A stretch of 64,000 nt of DNA from Salinicola halophyticus (GTDB lineage: Bacteria > Pseudomonadota > Gammaproteobacteria > Pseudomonadales > Halomonadaceae): NCBI RefSeq assembly GCF_003206695.1, contig NZ_PZJN01000014.1:1-64000 (forward strand). Direction: 5' to 3'. Below, in pieces: positions 7,909 to 16,500 of this stretch. The position numbers were made by a program, and so were the translations under genes. Each line of letters begins with the position of its first letter. Position 1 is the stretch's first letter. The notes under the pieces were generated by a model, which worked only from the letters and a program-made list of their open reading frames with translations, made no database searches and was not told the DNA's origin.

Positions 7909-8366
7909 ACGCCATCCTTGATCAAGCTGCCGTGCATTGGGCTCACATCGCCCCTCTGCTCTCCGAGCCGACCGGCGACGACGAGTACGACGCCAAGGTA
8001 GAAGCGCTGGATGAACTGCTCGATACCATCGGTGATGACGAGAATCATCCTCTGGCTGGCCTGGCCGAACGCCTGGGCGATCTCATCGAGGCCTATGATG
8101 AAACACATCGTCCGTTGCCCGACGCTTCTGATATCGACGTGTTGCGCTATCTGATGAAAGAGCATGGCGTATCCCAAAGCGGGCTACCCGAAATTGGAGC
8201 GCAACCGGTGGTTTCAGCCGTCCTGGCTGGTAAGCGCTCCTTGAACTGGCGACAGATATGCGAACTCTCGGATCGATTCGGCGTGCCGACTGATGCCTTC
8301 AGGGGGCCACAGACAACTCGAGGGCAAACGAGGCCCGCAGCCGGTCGCCCTGGAGCAACTCTATAG
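7905..8366 (+). CDS. higA: HigA-type antitoxin with a foreign C-terminal tail
   Basis: A 153-residue antitoxin. The N-terminal helical toxin-binding part (to about residue 75) is followed by an XRE-type helix-turn-helix: DVLRYLMKEHGVSQSGLPEI, then VSAVLAGKRSLNWRQICELS and RFGVPTDAF. HigA proteins normally end a residue or two after this last Phe. Here the frame continues for 21 more residues, rich in Arg, Pro and Gly, which are an out-of-frame reading of an IS3-family orfA remnant starting near 8302. The DNA-binding and toxin-binding parts look intact, so the antitoxin may still work. Coupled to higB by a four-base overlap. Confidence 0.9.
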   Translation: MNAILDQAAVHWAHIAPLLSEPTGDDEYDAKVEALDELLDTIGDDENHPLAGLAERLGDLIEAYDETHRPLPDASDIDVLRYLMKEHGVSQSGLPEIGAQPVVSAVLAGKRSLNWRQICELSDRFGVPTDAFRGPQTTRGQTRPAAGRPGATL

Positions 8367-8424
8367 CGAGATCGGGTATCTAAAGATGGAACTCGATTGG
8401 CTGAAAAAAGCGTCACGGGGCGGG
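8305..8424 (+). mobile_element. IS3-family orfA (transposase helix-turn-helix subunit) remnant
   Basis: In the frame offset from higA the sequence encodes GGHRQLEGKRGP, then LEQLYSEIGYLKMELDWLKK. The LYxxIGxLKxELDWLKKxS pattern is the C-terminal leucine-zipper end of IS3-group OrfA proteins. Only about 40 codons survive: the N-terminal helix-turn-helix is gone at the higA junction, and no orfB follows, because the tRNA-Thr gene begins 25 bases later. No terminal inverted repeats were seen. Confidence 0.75.
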
Positions 8425-8449
8425 ATCGGGCGTAAACCCTTGATACGCC

Positions 8450-8525
8450 TGGTGCCGGTAAGTGGACTCGAACCACCGACCTACGCATTACGAATGCGTT
8501 GCTCTGCCAGCTGAGCTATACCGGC
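8450..8525 (-). tRNA. tRNA-Thr (CGT anticodon)
   Basis: On the minus strand the 76 bases fold as a full cloverleaf: acceptor GCCGGTA paired with TACCGGC, D-loop AGCTCAGCTGGCAGAGC, anticodon arm ACGCA-TTCGTAA-TGCGT giving anticodon CGT, T-arm with GGTTCGAGTCC, and an encoded CCA end. It lies at the right edge of the foreign island, with its 3' end facing the island, a classic integration position. Confidence 0.97.
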
Positions 8526-8537
8526 CAGGCGGCGCCT

Positions 8538-8566
8538 ATGATAATCATCAACGCCGAGACGGACAA
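8538..8566 (-). promoter_or_regulatory. Promoter of tRNA-Thr (CGT)
   Basis: On the minus strand TTGTCC (8566-8561) and TATCAT (8543-8538) are separated by exactly 17 bases and end 12 bases before the tRNA 5' end, a good sigma-70 match in the right place. Confidence 0.7.
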
Positions 8567-8634
8567 CTGAAAACGCTATCCGCAAATCGTCGTAAAACAG
8601 GCGGTTGGCGTTGATGCCCAGACGACGATCGCGA

Positions 8635-10200
8635 TCATTTCGTGGAGGTCGCGTTGGGATCCGGGGCGGAGACGAACCCGCCACTGTGGTGCGGCACGGC
8701 GGCGTCCAGCGCGAGGCCGCCGCCCAGCGCCTGGACGAGCTGCACCGAGCGGTCGAGACGCTGCGAGTCGACCTGGGTCAGGCTCTGTTCGGTCGATATC
8801 AGTTGCTGCTCGCTGCTCAGCACGTCCAGATAGTCGACCAGCCCGGCGCGGTAGCGCTCCTCCACCAGACCGTAGGCGGAACGCGCGCTCTCCAGCGCCT
8901 CCTGCTGGCTCTCGCGCTGGCGATCCAGAGATTCCAGGGTGGTGATGTCGTCCGCCACTTCCCCCAGTGCGGAAATAATGGTCCGGTTGTATTGCGCCAC
9001 GCTCAGGTCGTAGTCGGCATCGGTGCTGTCGAGGTTGGCGCGTAGCCGGCCGCCTTCGAAGATCGGCAACGAGATCGCCGGCGTAACGCTGCCGGATTTC
9101 GCCGCTTCGCTGAAGAAGTAGTCACCCAGGGCCGAACGGAAGCCCGCCATCGCCGAGAGGTTGATGTTGGGGTAGAACTGCGCCTTGGCGGCCTTGATGC
9201 TCTGGGAGGCGGCCTCGACCCGCCAGCGCGCGGCGACGACATCCGGCCGATGGCCGATCAGTTCGGCGGGGATCACGCTGGGCAACGCGGCGATGGCCGG
9301 CGAAAGCGCCGTGGGCCGGGGAATCGACTCGCCGCGGTCCGGCCCCTTGCCGAGCAGAATGGCCAGCGAGATTCGCTCGCTGCGGATCGATTGCTGCGCC
9401 GATTCCAGCGATTGGCGGGCGTTGGCGGCCGTCACCTGCGACTGCAGACTCTGGGATTCGTTACGGATGCCGGCCCGCAGCAGCTCGTCGTTGATATCGT
9501 TGATGCGCTGCGCCCGGTCCAGCTGGCGTTGAGCCACGTCGCGCATGGCGTAGGCGGTGGCCAGGCTGACATAGGCCCGCGCCACGTTGACCGATAGCGT
9601 CAACCCCGCCGCGCGGTATTCGATCTGCTGGGCACGCGCTTCGCCCAGCGCGGCCTCCCAGGCGGCGCGGCTACCGCCCCAGAGATCGAGATCATAGTCG
9701 AACGAGACCAGCAGCGACCGCGAGGTAGAGTAGAAGTTGCCCTGCCCTTGCGGATCTTCCACCTTCGAGACCCGCGACCGCGAGACTTCGGCGGAAGCAT
9801 CGACGCTGGGCAGCGCCCCGGCTCTGGCCGAGGCGATGGCGGCGTTGGCCGAATGCAGCCGCGCCTGGGCCACGGCGATGTCCGGCGAATCGCTCAGCGC
9901 TTCCTGAATCAGGGTGTCGAGTTCGGGGTCGCCCAACCGCTTCCACCAGTCGATCTCGGGCCACGCCGCCGGCGACACCGGGGTCCGCCCGAGAACCTCG
10001 GTCACGCTCAGCTGGCTGATGGGCGTCAGCGTCTGCTGCGGTTCGAGCCCGGCATAGTTGGCACACCCCGAAAGCGTGAAGCCAGCAAGCGCGATGGCGC
10101 CGACCCAGCCGGTCGCGCCACGTACCGATGACGCGCCATAAGTAAGCGACGCGCCATGCAAAGGCGACGCTCCATGCAAAGGCGAAAGGAAATCAGACAT
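8635..10200 (-). CDS. TolC/OprM-type outer membrane efflux lipoprotein
   Basis: A 521-residue outer membrane factor of the NodT/OprM family, which forms the outer membrane channel of RND or ABC efflux pumps. A lipobox LSGC places the lipidated cysteine at residue 46. It is preceded by an unusual 30-residue stretch containing a PLHGAS repeat before the hydrophobic core. The two repeated OEP coiled-coil domains follow, with WWKRLGDPELDTLI near residue 85 and a final YRAGLVDYLDVLSSEQ helix. The start ATG has AGGAGACGG just upstream and no later start is available, so the odd N-terminus seems real. No inner membrane pump or adaptor gene is adjacent; it follows the AI-2E-type permease gene on the same strand. 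Confidence 0.93.
   Translation of the reverse strand: MSDFLSPLHGASPLHGASLTYGASSVRGATGWVGAIALAGFTLSGCANYAGLEPQQTLTPISQLSVTEVLGRTPVSPAAWPEIDWWKRLGDPELDTLIQEALSDSPDIAVAQARLHSANAAIASARAGALPSVDASAEVSRSRVSKVEDPQGQGNFYSTSRSLLVSFDYDLDLWGGSRAAWEAALGEARAQQIEYRAAGLTLSVNVARAYVSLATAYAMRDVAQRQLDRAQRINDINDELLRAGIRNESQSLQSQVTAANARQSLESAQQSIRSERISLAILLGKGPDRGESIPRPTALSPAIAALPSVIPAELIGHRPDVVAARWRVEAASQSIKAAKAQFYPNINLSAMAGFRSALGDYFFSEAAKSGSVTPAISLPIFEGGRLRANLDSTDADYDLSVAQYNRTIISALGEVADDITTLESLDRQRESQQEALESARSAYGLVEERYRAGLVDYLDVLSSEQQLISTEQSLTQVDSQRLDRSVQLVQALGGGLALDAAVPHHSGGFVSAPDPNATSTK
10146..10181. repeat. Two 18-bp tandem repeats in the efflux lipoprotein signal region
   Basis: Two near-identical 18-base units (10146-10163 and 10164-10181, one base different) encode the PLHGAS-type hexapeptide repeats. 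A more diverged third unit precedes them. They lie at the extreme N-terminus, before the signal-peptide core. Confidence 0.8.
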
Positions 10201-10266
10201 CCGTCTCCTGATCAGTCAAATCCGGGATAATTAATTAGCAGTATAACAATTCAAACGACATGCCAT

Positions 10267-11385
10267 CTACCCGGGCTGGTGATCCTGAGGTTGGGCGGGC
10301 GCCTCGACCGACGGCGGGGCGTCTTCCAGACTCTCGGCCTCTTCCGCCTGTTCCTGGCGATACAGCGACCAGGCCACGATGAACAGCGCCGCGATCAAAG
10401 GACCGAGCACGAAACCGTTGATGCCCATCAGGGTCATCCCGCCGACTGTGGAGATCAGCACCACGTAATCCGGCAGCTTGGTCTCCTTGCCGACCAGCGG
10501 CGGACGCAGGAAGTTGTCGACCAGCCCGATGACCACGACGCCGACGAAAATCAGTATCGCGCCCTTGACGTAGGCCCCGGTAATCAACAGATACGCCGCC
10601 ACCGGCACCCAGACGATGGCCGAACCAATCGCCGGCAGTAGCGACAGGAACGCCATCATCACGCCCCATAGCAGCGCGGCTTCGATCCCCAGCGCCCAGA
10701 ACGCGACACCCCCGATCACCCCTTGGACGATGGCGATGATCACGTTGCCCTTCACGGTGGCGCGCACCACGGCGGTGAACTTGTCGATCAGTTTGTAGGT
10801 GTACTCGTCGCTCAGCGGAATGGTGATTCGGATCATTTGGCCAAGCGAGCGCCCGTCCCGGAACAGGAAAAACAGCAGATAGAGCATGATCCCGGTGCTG
10901 ACCAAAAACTGCAGGGTGTTCTGGCCGATGCTCAACATGTGCGTCGCGATCAACCGGCTCCCCTGCTCGAGCGCAGAGGCCAGGCGGTTGCTGATATCGG
11001 ACAAGCTCCCGAAACCGGCATCACCCAGCCAATCCTGAACCGAAACCGGCAACGAGCCTTGAAACTGCTGGACGTATTGATTGAAATCGATATCACCGCT
11101 TCCCACCCGCTGATAGACGCTAGCGCCCTCGCGCACCATGGCCCCGAAGATCAGCGTTATCGGCAGGATGACGATGAACACGCACGCCGCCACGCTAATG
11201 AGTGCGGCCCAATTGCGACGCCCGTGGAGTCGACGTTCCAGTCGACGCTGCATGGGCTGGAACAGGATCGCCAGAATCACGGCCCACAGGACGGCGCCGT
11301 AGAACGGTAACAGCAGCCATACGAAAGCGATGGAAACTAGCGTCAGCAGTAAGATGAACGCCTTGTGCTGGCTCAGAGAGTTCAT
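10267..11385 (-). CDS. AI-2E family transporter (PerM/TqsA-like)
   Basis: A 372-residue polytopic inner membrane protein of the AI-2E transporter family (PF01594). Eight hydrophobic segments are arranged in pairs around a soluble loop (about residues 85-155), with family-typical segments FLFRDGRSL, LLWGVMMAFLSLLPAIGS and a late TVGGMTLMGINGFVLGPLIA. Members include E. coli TqsA and PerM; some export autoinducer-2, others act as ion/proton antiporters in halophiles. The hydrophilic tail is rich in Glu, Pro and Gln. It is the gene just upstream of the efflux lipoprotein (66 bases apart), so the two may be co-transcribed. Confidence 0.93.
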   Translation of the reverse strand: MNSLSQHKAFILLLTLVSIAFVWLLLPFYGAVLWAVILAILFQPMQRRLERRLHGRRNWAALISVAACVFIVILPITLIFGAMVREGASVYQRVGSGDIDFNQYVQQFQGSLPVSVQDWLGDAGFGSLSDISNRLASALEQGSRLIATHMLSIGQNTLQFLVSTGIMLYLLFFLFRDGRSLGQMIRITIPLSDEYTYKLIDKFTAVVRATVKGNVIIAIVQGVIGGVAFWALGIEAALLWGVMMAFLSLLPAIGSAIVWVPVAAYLLITGAYVKGAILIFVGVVVIGLVDNFLRPPLVGKETKLPDYVVLISTVGGMTLMGINGFVLGPLIAALFIVAWSLYRQEQAEEAESLEDAPPSVEAPAQPQDHQPG

Positions 11386-11822
11386 GAAGATTCCGAAGTC
11401 AAATTGTCTTGGCCCCTAGCATAGCGGTCTGCAGGCGTGGACGTTCACTAGAGAATGCATGTCATGTCGATAAGCGGCTGAAAAAGAGTCTACAAGGCGG
11501 GTTTCAGGATGATTTGGCGAGATTCTGAAAAAAATTCCCCCCATTGCCGCCCAGCCGATTCAGCCACTTACTACACAAGACTTAACATGGGATAACTGGA
11601 CGAAAAACTCGACACCGTACAACCCTTGTACAGCACTGGATGCTGTGCCAGCATACGATTGCGGGACGAAGAAGATTGTACGGGCCGACAAGGAACGTCA
11701 GGTCAGCAGGAGCCGGCAAGGACGCCGGGCAAGATCGGGCAAGGATGCCCAGCAGGACGCGGCAAGGAATGCCATCACCACGATCGGTCGAATGGCCGGT
11801 CTTCAGCCAAGGAGGGCTGTCT
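11386..11822. other. Intergenic region before the zinc-ribbon pair
   Basis: About 440 bases with no convincing gene, between the leftward AI-2E permease and the rightward zinc-ribbon pair. A perfect 6-3-6 inverted repeat, GTACAA-ccc-TTGTAC, lies at 11617-11631, about 190 bases before the first zinc-ribbon start. It is the same size and arm length as the dyad at 1923-1937 upstream of the paralogous gene, although the sequence differs. A further TTGTAC follows at 11684-11689. Confidence 0.5.
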
Positions 11823-12074
11823 GTGAAAGATTCTATTTCATGCACCCGTTGCGGTAACGCTCAATCCATCTCGACGGAAGCCCATCTGGAATGGGACGAG
11901 ATCAGCTGCACCGAGTGCGGCGAGTTTCTCGATACCATCGGGCACTGGGCGGATTCCCATTCACCCAACTACTCGATCCAGATTCTCAATCAGTGTCGTG
12001 GCCTGACGCTCAAGATGGCACGTGAGAATCAACCGCTCAACGATCAAACCTCCACCTGGAGAGCGAGCGCGTGA
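11823..12074 (+). CDS. Small double-knuckle zinc-ribbon protein, partner of the following gene
   Basis: An 83-residue protein starting at a GTG with an excellent AAGGAGG site seven bases upstream. It begins MKDSISCTRCGNAQ and has a second knuckle ISCTECGEF, so CxxC-N20-CxxC gives one zinc ribbon. A basic, amphipathic tail follows. The frame is open well upstream, but the ribosome-binding site fixes the start. The stop TGA overlaps the GTG start of the next zinc-ribbon gene (GTGA), so the two proteins are translationally coupled and may act together. Function unknown. Confidence 0.8.
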   Translation: MKDSISCTRCGNAQSISTEAHLEWDEISCTECGEFLDTIGHWADSHSPNYSIQILNQCRGLTLKMARENQPLNDQTSTWRASA

Positions 12075-12265
12075 TCAAGGTAACGTTGGACCTCACCTGT
12101 TCAGTCTGTAGTCATCAACAGTTCTATCTGCCGATGAACGACGGTGAAGGTCAAAACGTGAGATGTGCCAATTGCAGCGCCTTCAAATGCAGGACGCTGG
12201 ACCTGGAAAAAGCGCTGAGTGCCGTTCACCGGCCACTGTCCAGCGTCAATCCTGCAGCCGCCTGA
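12071..12265 (+). CDS. Small zinc-ribbon protein (paralogue of the protein at 2148)
   Basis: A 64-residue protein starting at GTG, coupled to the preceding gene by a four-base overlap. It has CSVC and CANC knuckles and shares most of its first 50 residues with the protein at 2148-2354 (VTLDLTCS, VRCANC, AFKC and DLEKA are common). A strong terminator follows the stop by about 20 bases, so the two zinc-ribbon genes form a compact two-gene operon. No known family is recognised. Confidence 0.8.
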   Translation: MIKVTLDLTCSVCSHQQFYLPMNDGEGQNVRCANCSAFKCRTLDLEKALSAVHRPLSSVNPAAA

Positions 12266-12285
12266 TCCATTACCCCCAACCTTGT

Positions 12286-12312
12286 AAACCGCCCGACAAT
12301 GGGCGGTTTTTT
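12286..12312 (+). terminator. Rho-independent terminator of the zinc-ribbon operon
   Basis: A perfect 9-base stem AAACCGCCC / GGGCGGTTT (12286-12294, 12301-12309) with a 6-base loop and a run of seven T (12306-12312). Confidence 0.9.
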
Positions 12313-12419
12313 ATTGATCAACAACTACGCTTAGCGGGAACCGGCTGGATCAGTGCGGGAAGCCATCAGGTACATGGAGCGGCCATGAACACGGGGCTAC
12401 GGCGAGCAAGGAGAGCTAT

Positions 12420-12896
12420 ATGGTTGAGATCGCGCAGTTGAAAGAGTACATCAGGGACGAAGCCCACGCGTGTCAGGAGCGTCTGGCCGACTTCAAAAAG
12501 GCCCTGCACGCGAGCGAGGCCAACCTGCGCGAATTGCAGAGCCGCGTGGAAGCGTGGGTCGAGGATCTCGATCTCGACGACATCGAGATCCATCGTGGCG
12601 AAGCCCATCATTCGCTCGAGAAGTATGACGAGACGTTCGAGATCACGCTTCAGGTACTGACGATCACGTTCGGTAGCTGCAAGCTGCACGTCGAGCCGGA
12701 GGAGCAGTACCTCCATGGCAATCGGATCCTGTTGTACGCCTCCTCGGACGAAGATGACATCAAGGAGATCATCGAGTCCGAGAACAAGTACTACTTCACC
12801 GACCTGCAGTTCGGGCAGAAACGCGACCTGTCGAAATACACCGAGCTCGACGAGACCACTTTCTACAAATTGCTCTACGCGTGGCTCCGCTCCTGA
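12420..12896 (+). CDS. Hypothetical acidic protein with N-terminal coiled coil
   Basis: A 158-residue soluble acidic protein. The start ATG has an AGGAGAG site at ideal spacing. Residues 1-45 form a likely coiled coil (EIAQLKEYIRDEAHACQ...), followed by an acidic segment EDLDLDDIEIHRGEAHH and a beta-rich domain. The C-terminal half carries a motif-like YYFTDLQFGQKRDLS. No signal peptide, membrane span or known family was recognised. It stands alone, with terminator-like hairpins on both sides. Confidence 0.8.
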   Translation: MVEIAQLKEYIRDEAHACQERLADFKKALHASEANLRELQSRVEAWVEDLDLDDIEIHRGEAHHSLEKYDETFEITLQVLTITFGSCKLHVEPEEQYLHGNRILLYASSDEDDIKEIIESENKYYFTDLQFGQKRDLSKYTELDETTFYKLLYAWLRS

Positions 12897-12989
12897 GCGG
12901 ATCTCGGCCCGGCATGGCGAGAGTCTCCCGCGCTTCGACTTCCGACTGGCGCCTCCCGGCTTTGGATTCTCCGCTTCAATTTCCAGCTT

Positions 12990-13058
12990 CCCAAAAAAAG
13001 GCCCCGACAGTGTCGGGGCCAAGTGCGTTCCGCAGGAAACGAAACTGCGGGCAGTCTA
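12990..13058 (-). ncRNA. Candidate small RNA with two hairpins and a strong terminator
   Basis: Read on the minus strand, a CCGCAG-N9-CTGCGG hairpin (13050-13030) is followed by a nine-base single strand and then by a perfect ten-base-pair stem GGCCCCGACA/TGTCGGGGCC (13020-13000) with seven T (12999-12993). This is a textbook intrinsic terminator for leftward transcription, yet no leftward gene lies upstream of it for more than 400 bases. A TAGACT box is at 13058-13053, but no -35 at correct spacing was found (TTGTCA is 25 bases away), so the promoter is uncertain. The hairpin pair itself is certain; the RNA is inferred. Confidence 0.4.
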
Positions 13059-13516
13059 TCGGGAACGGCGGGCGGCAATGCCTTGACAAGGGATGTTTTT
13101 CGCCTGCAATTCTTGCCGCGGTCGTCGCCTTTCCCCTCGCTTCGCCGCCAGGCCTGAAGACGTCGCCCAGCGCGATCGCCTACTCGATTCCCGGATCGAT
13201 CCCCGTCCCGACTCCCAGCCCTGTCCCTCACCCGATTCCCAGCCCTGTCTCCGACCCGATTCCGGTATCGTCGAGCATTCGCTAATTTGCCGGCCTGCGC
13301 TCATACTCGGGTTAACTATCGAGTTGACGATCATGGCTGTCTGACCAGGTGGTCGAATCAGTTTGTCGAACCAGATTAACGAAGCAGGTTGACGAATCAG
13401 GTCAGCAACCCGATCGACGATTCGCACGGACCTCGCCAGACGCGCACCGGTCATCATGATCCGGTCAACACATCCCGCGACGCCCCCCATTTCGTAGCAC
13501 GCCGTGACGGACGTTC
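13059..13516. other. Gene-free region with pyrimidine-rich repeats before the glucan synthase
   Basis: No convincing gene. Between about 13186 and 13266 there is a low-complexity run built from GATTCCC/CGATCCC and CCAGCCCTGTC(C/T)C units (CCAGCCCTGTC occurs at 13216-13226 and 13240-13250). A second AT/GC-mixed stretch (13330-13430) repeats AATCAG and GACGA motifs. It must contain the promoter of the glucan synthase gene, but no good -35/-10 pair was found. Confidence 0.5.
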
Positions 13517-16500
13517 ATGGCGCTTACCACCTCGACACTCGACGAATTTTCGAGTGGCACCGCCTATCGCCAGCGGGCGTGTTTCGTTTTCGACCATGGC
13601 ATGGAGTTCAACGCTTCGGCGCGAGCAGTGATTTTACTCGCCCGGCGGCTGGAGATTACCAATGCATCGACGCGTCAGGTCACCGATCATCCGATATCGC
13701 TGCTCCTCTGGGGGTGTCAAGTGAACGCCCGGTGGCGGTGGCGCAGCGGCCACGAAGAAGTCACGCCGCCGTGGAACACTCGAGCGCCCGTGCGCGAAGA
13801 GCTGTTCGGCCCCGAACGGCTCGAGCAGCACGCCCAGAGCCTGGCTCTGGCGCAGCCCATCACGCTGCATCCCCCCAGAGTCAAACCGCTGAATCAGCGC
13901 CTGCAGGAGAACACGGTGGCGCTGCGGATCGCTTATCGCAGCATCGTCGACGAAGTCGCCAATCGCCACAGCATCGTGCCCGCCGCGGAGTGGTTGCTCG
14001 ATCACTATCATCATGTCGAAAAACATGTCAGCGACATCGTCGAAGATCTACCGCCCGGATATTACCGTCAGCTGCCGAAACTCGCCGATGGCCCTTTTGC
14101 CGGTTACCCCCGCGTCTTCGGGCTGACCTGGGCCTACGTCGCGCATACCGACAGCCACTTCGACCCGATCACGTTGACCCGATTCATCACCGCCTACCAG
14201 CGCGTCGAACCGTTGACCATTGGCGAGCTGTGGGCGATCGCGATCAGTCTGCGGCTGGTGCTGGTGGAAAACCTGCGCCGGCTCTCCGACCAGATCATGC
14301 ATGCTCGGGATGCTCGTGCCGAGGCCGATGTTCTGTGCGAACGCCTGCTGCTCCCTGGCGCCGGCAGCGAACCGCTGCGGGCCTACGCCGATCTGGACAT
14401 CGACGATCCCTTTGCCGCCCATTTCTACGCCCAGATGGCCAAGCGCCTCCGCGATCAGGACCCCGGCAAGACGCCGGCGCTGGCGTGGCTGGAGCAGCAA
14501 TTCAGCCGCCAGGAGGTATCGATCGCTGCGGTGGTGCAAAACGCCCATCAACGCCAGGGCGCCTCCAACGTCAGCGTGCGCAACGTCATCACCAGTCTGC
14601 GGCATATCGCCGATTTCGACTGGGCGACCCAGGTCGAACAGGTCAGCCTGGTCGACCAGCAGCTACGCGCGAACAGTCGCTTCGCGGAGATGGATTTCGC
14701 CACCCGGGACCGCTACCGCAACGCCATCGAACAGCTGGCGCGGGGCTCGCACCGGGACGAGCTTTACGTGACCGAACAGGCACTTTCCGCGGCACGAGCT
14801 GCCCCGCCCGCGGGCTGCCAGCCGGCCGAAGCAGAGCGGCTCGCCGATCCAGGCTATTACCTGATTGCCGATGGCCGCCGCGAACTGGAACGATCGCTCG
14901 GCTTCCGCCCGCCCCTGGCGCTGCAGGTTCGTCGTGGCGTGCTGAAACTGGGTCTGGCCGGTTATGCCTGCGCCACCGGGCTGATCACGGTGCTGTTGAT
15001 GGGGTTGGCAGTCTGGACCTTGAATGTGGTCGACCTGCCGTTCGTCTGGCAACTGCCCTGGTTACTGCTGATCTTCCTGCCCGCCTACGAAGTGGCAACG
15101 GCGCTGGCCAATCGCGCGTTGGGCGAAGGTGTCGGCGGCGAGGCGCTACCCGGGCTGGCGCTCGAGGAAGGCGTTCCGCCCACGCTGAGAACGTTGGTCG
15201 CGATACCCGCCATGCTGACCGAGGCGGTTGCCCTGCGCGAGCTGGTCGAGCGCCTGGAGGTGCACTACCTCTCCGGTAACGGGGGCGATCTGACTTTTGC
15301 CCTGCTGCTGGACGGTCGCGACGCCGACACCGCCGAACTGCCAGGTGACGATACCTTGCTGAGTATCGCCGTCGAAGCCATGGCGCAGCTCAATCAGCGC
15401 CACGGCCCCGCCCCTACCGGCCCACGATTTCTGCTGCTCTATCGACGCAGACTCTACAATGCCAGCGAAGGCTGCTGGATGGGCTGGGAGCGCAAGCGCG
15501 GCAAGCTGACCGAGCTCAACCGTCTGCTGCGCGGTGCCGACGACACCTCCTATGTGTCCGTGGATGGTTACGCGCCCTGGGTGCCCTCCGAGGTGCGCTA
15601 CGTGGTCACGCTGGACAGCGATACACAGCTGCCACGAGACACGATCGCCCGGCTGGTCGGCAAGATGGCGCATCCGCTCAACCAGCCGGTGTTCGGTAAC
15701 AGCGACAGGGTCGTTCGTGGCCATGCCATTCTCCAGCCTCGGGTGACGCCCTCATTGCCCATCGGCCGCCAAGGCTCGCGCTATCAGCGTCTGTTTTCGG
15801 CACCGGGCGGCATGGATGTCTACACCGCCGCGGTATCGGATCTCTACCAGGATCTATTCGGCGAGGGTTCGTTCGCGGGTAAAGGCATCTACGCCGTGGA
15901 TGCCTACGAGCGAGCGCTCTGCGGTCGTATCCCAGAGAACAGTCTGCTCAGCCACGACCTGCTGGAGGGCATCTTCGCGCGCGCCGGGCTGGCTTCCGAC
16001 GTCGAGGTCGTCGAAGCGTACCCCGAACGTTACGATGTGGCGGCCAGACGCCAGCATCGCTGGACGCGTGGCGACTGGCAGCTGCTGCCCTGGTTCTGGG
16101 GGCGGCGCGCCGACCGACAGGCACTGACCGCGGTGGGCTGCTGGAAGATCGCCGATAACCTGCGCCGCTCGCTGCTGGCACCGAGCCTGTTCGGGGCGCT
16201 CATGATCTGCGCCTGGCTCCCGCTGACCGCCGCGCTTACCGCCATGGGTCTGACTCTGGCGTGCCTGATCATTCCGGCGCTGATCCCGATCGTATTTGCA
16301 CTCAAACCCCATCGCCGCGACGGCAACTGGCGCCACCACTGGCGAACGCTGGGCCGGGATCTGCGTACCGAGATGGGCCGCTGCCTGCTGAGCCTGACCC
16401 TGCTGGCGGATCAAGCCTGGCAGATGAGCGATGCCATCGTCCGCACCTTGTATCGCGTCTACGTTTCCCACCGCCATCTGCTGGAGTGGACCACGGCCTC

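Noticed and set aside
13504..15279. A 591-codon frame on the plus strand overlapping the start of the glucan synthase
   Set aside because: It is a third-position shadow of the true frame, Arg/Ala-rich; NdvB motifs are all in the other frame.
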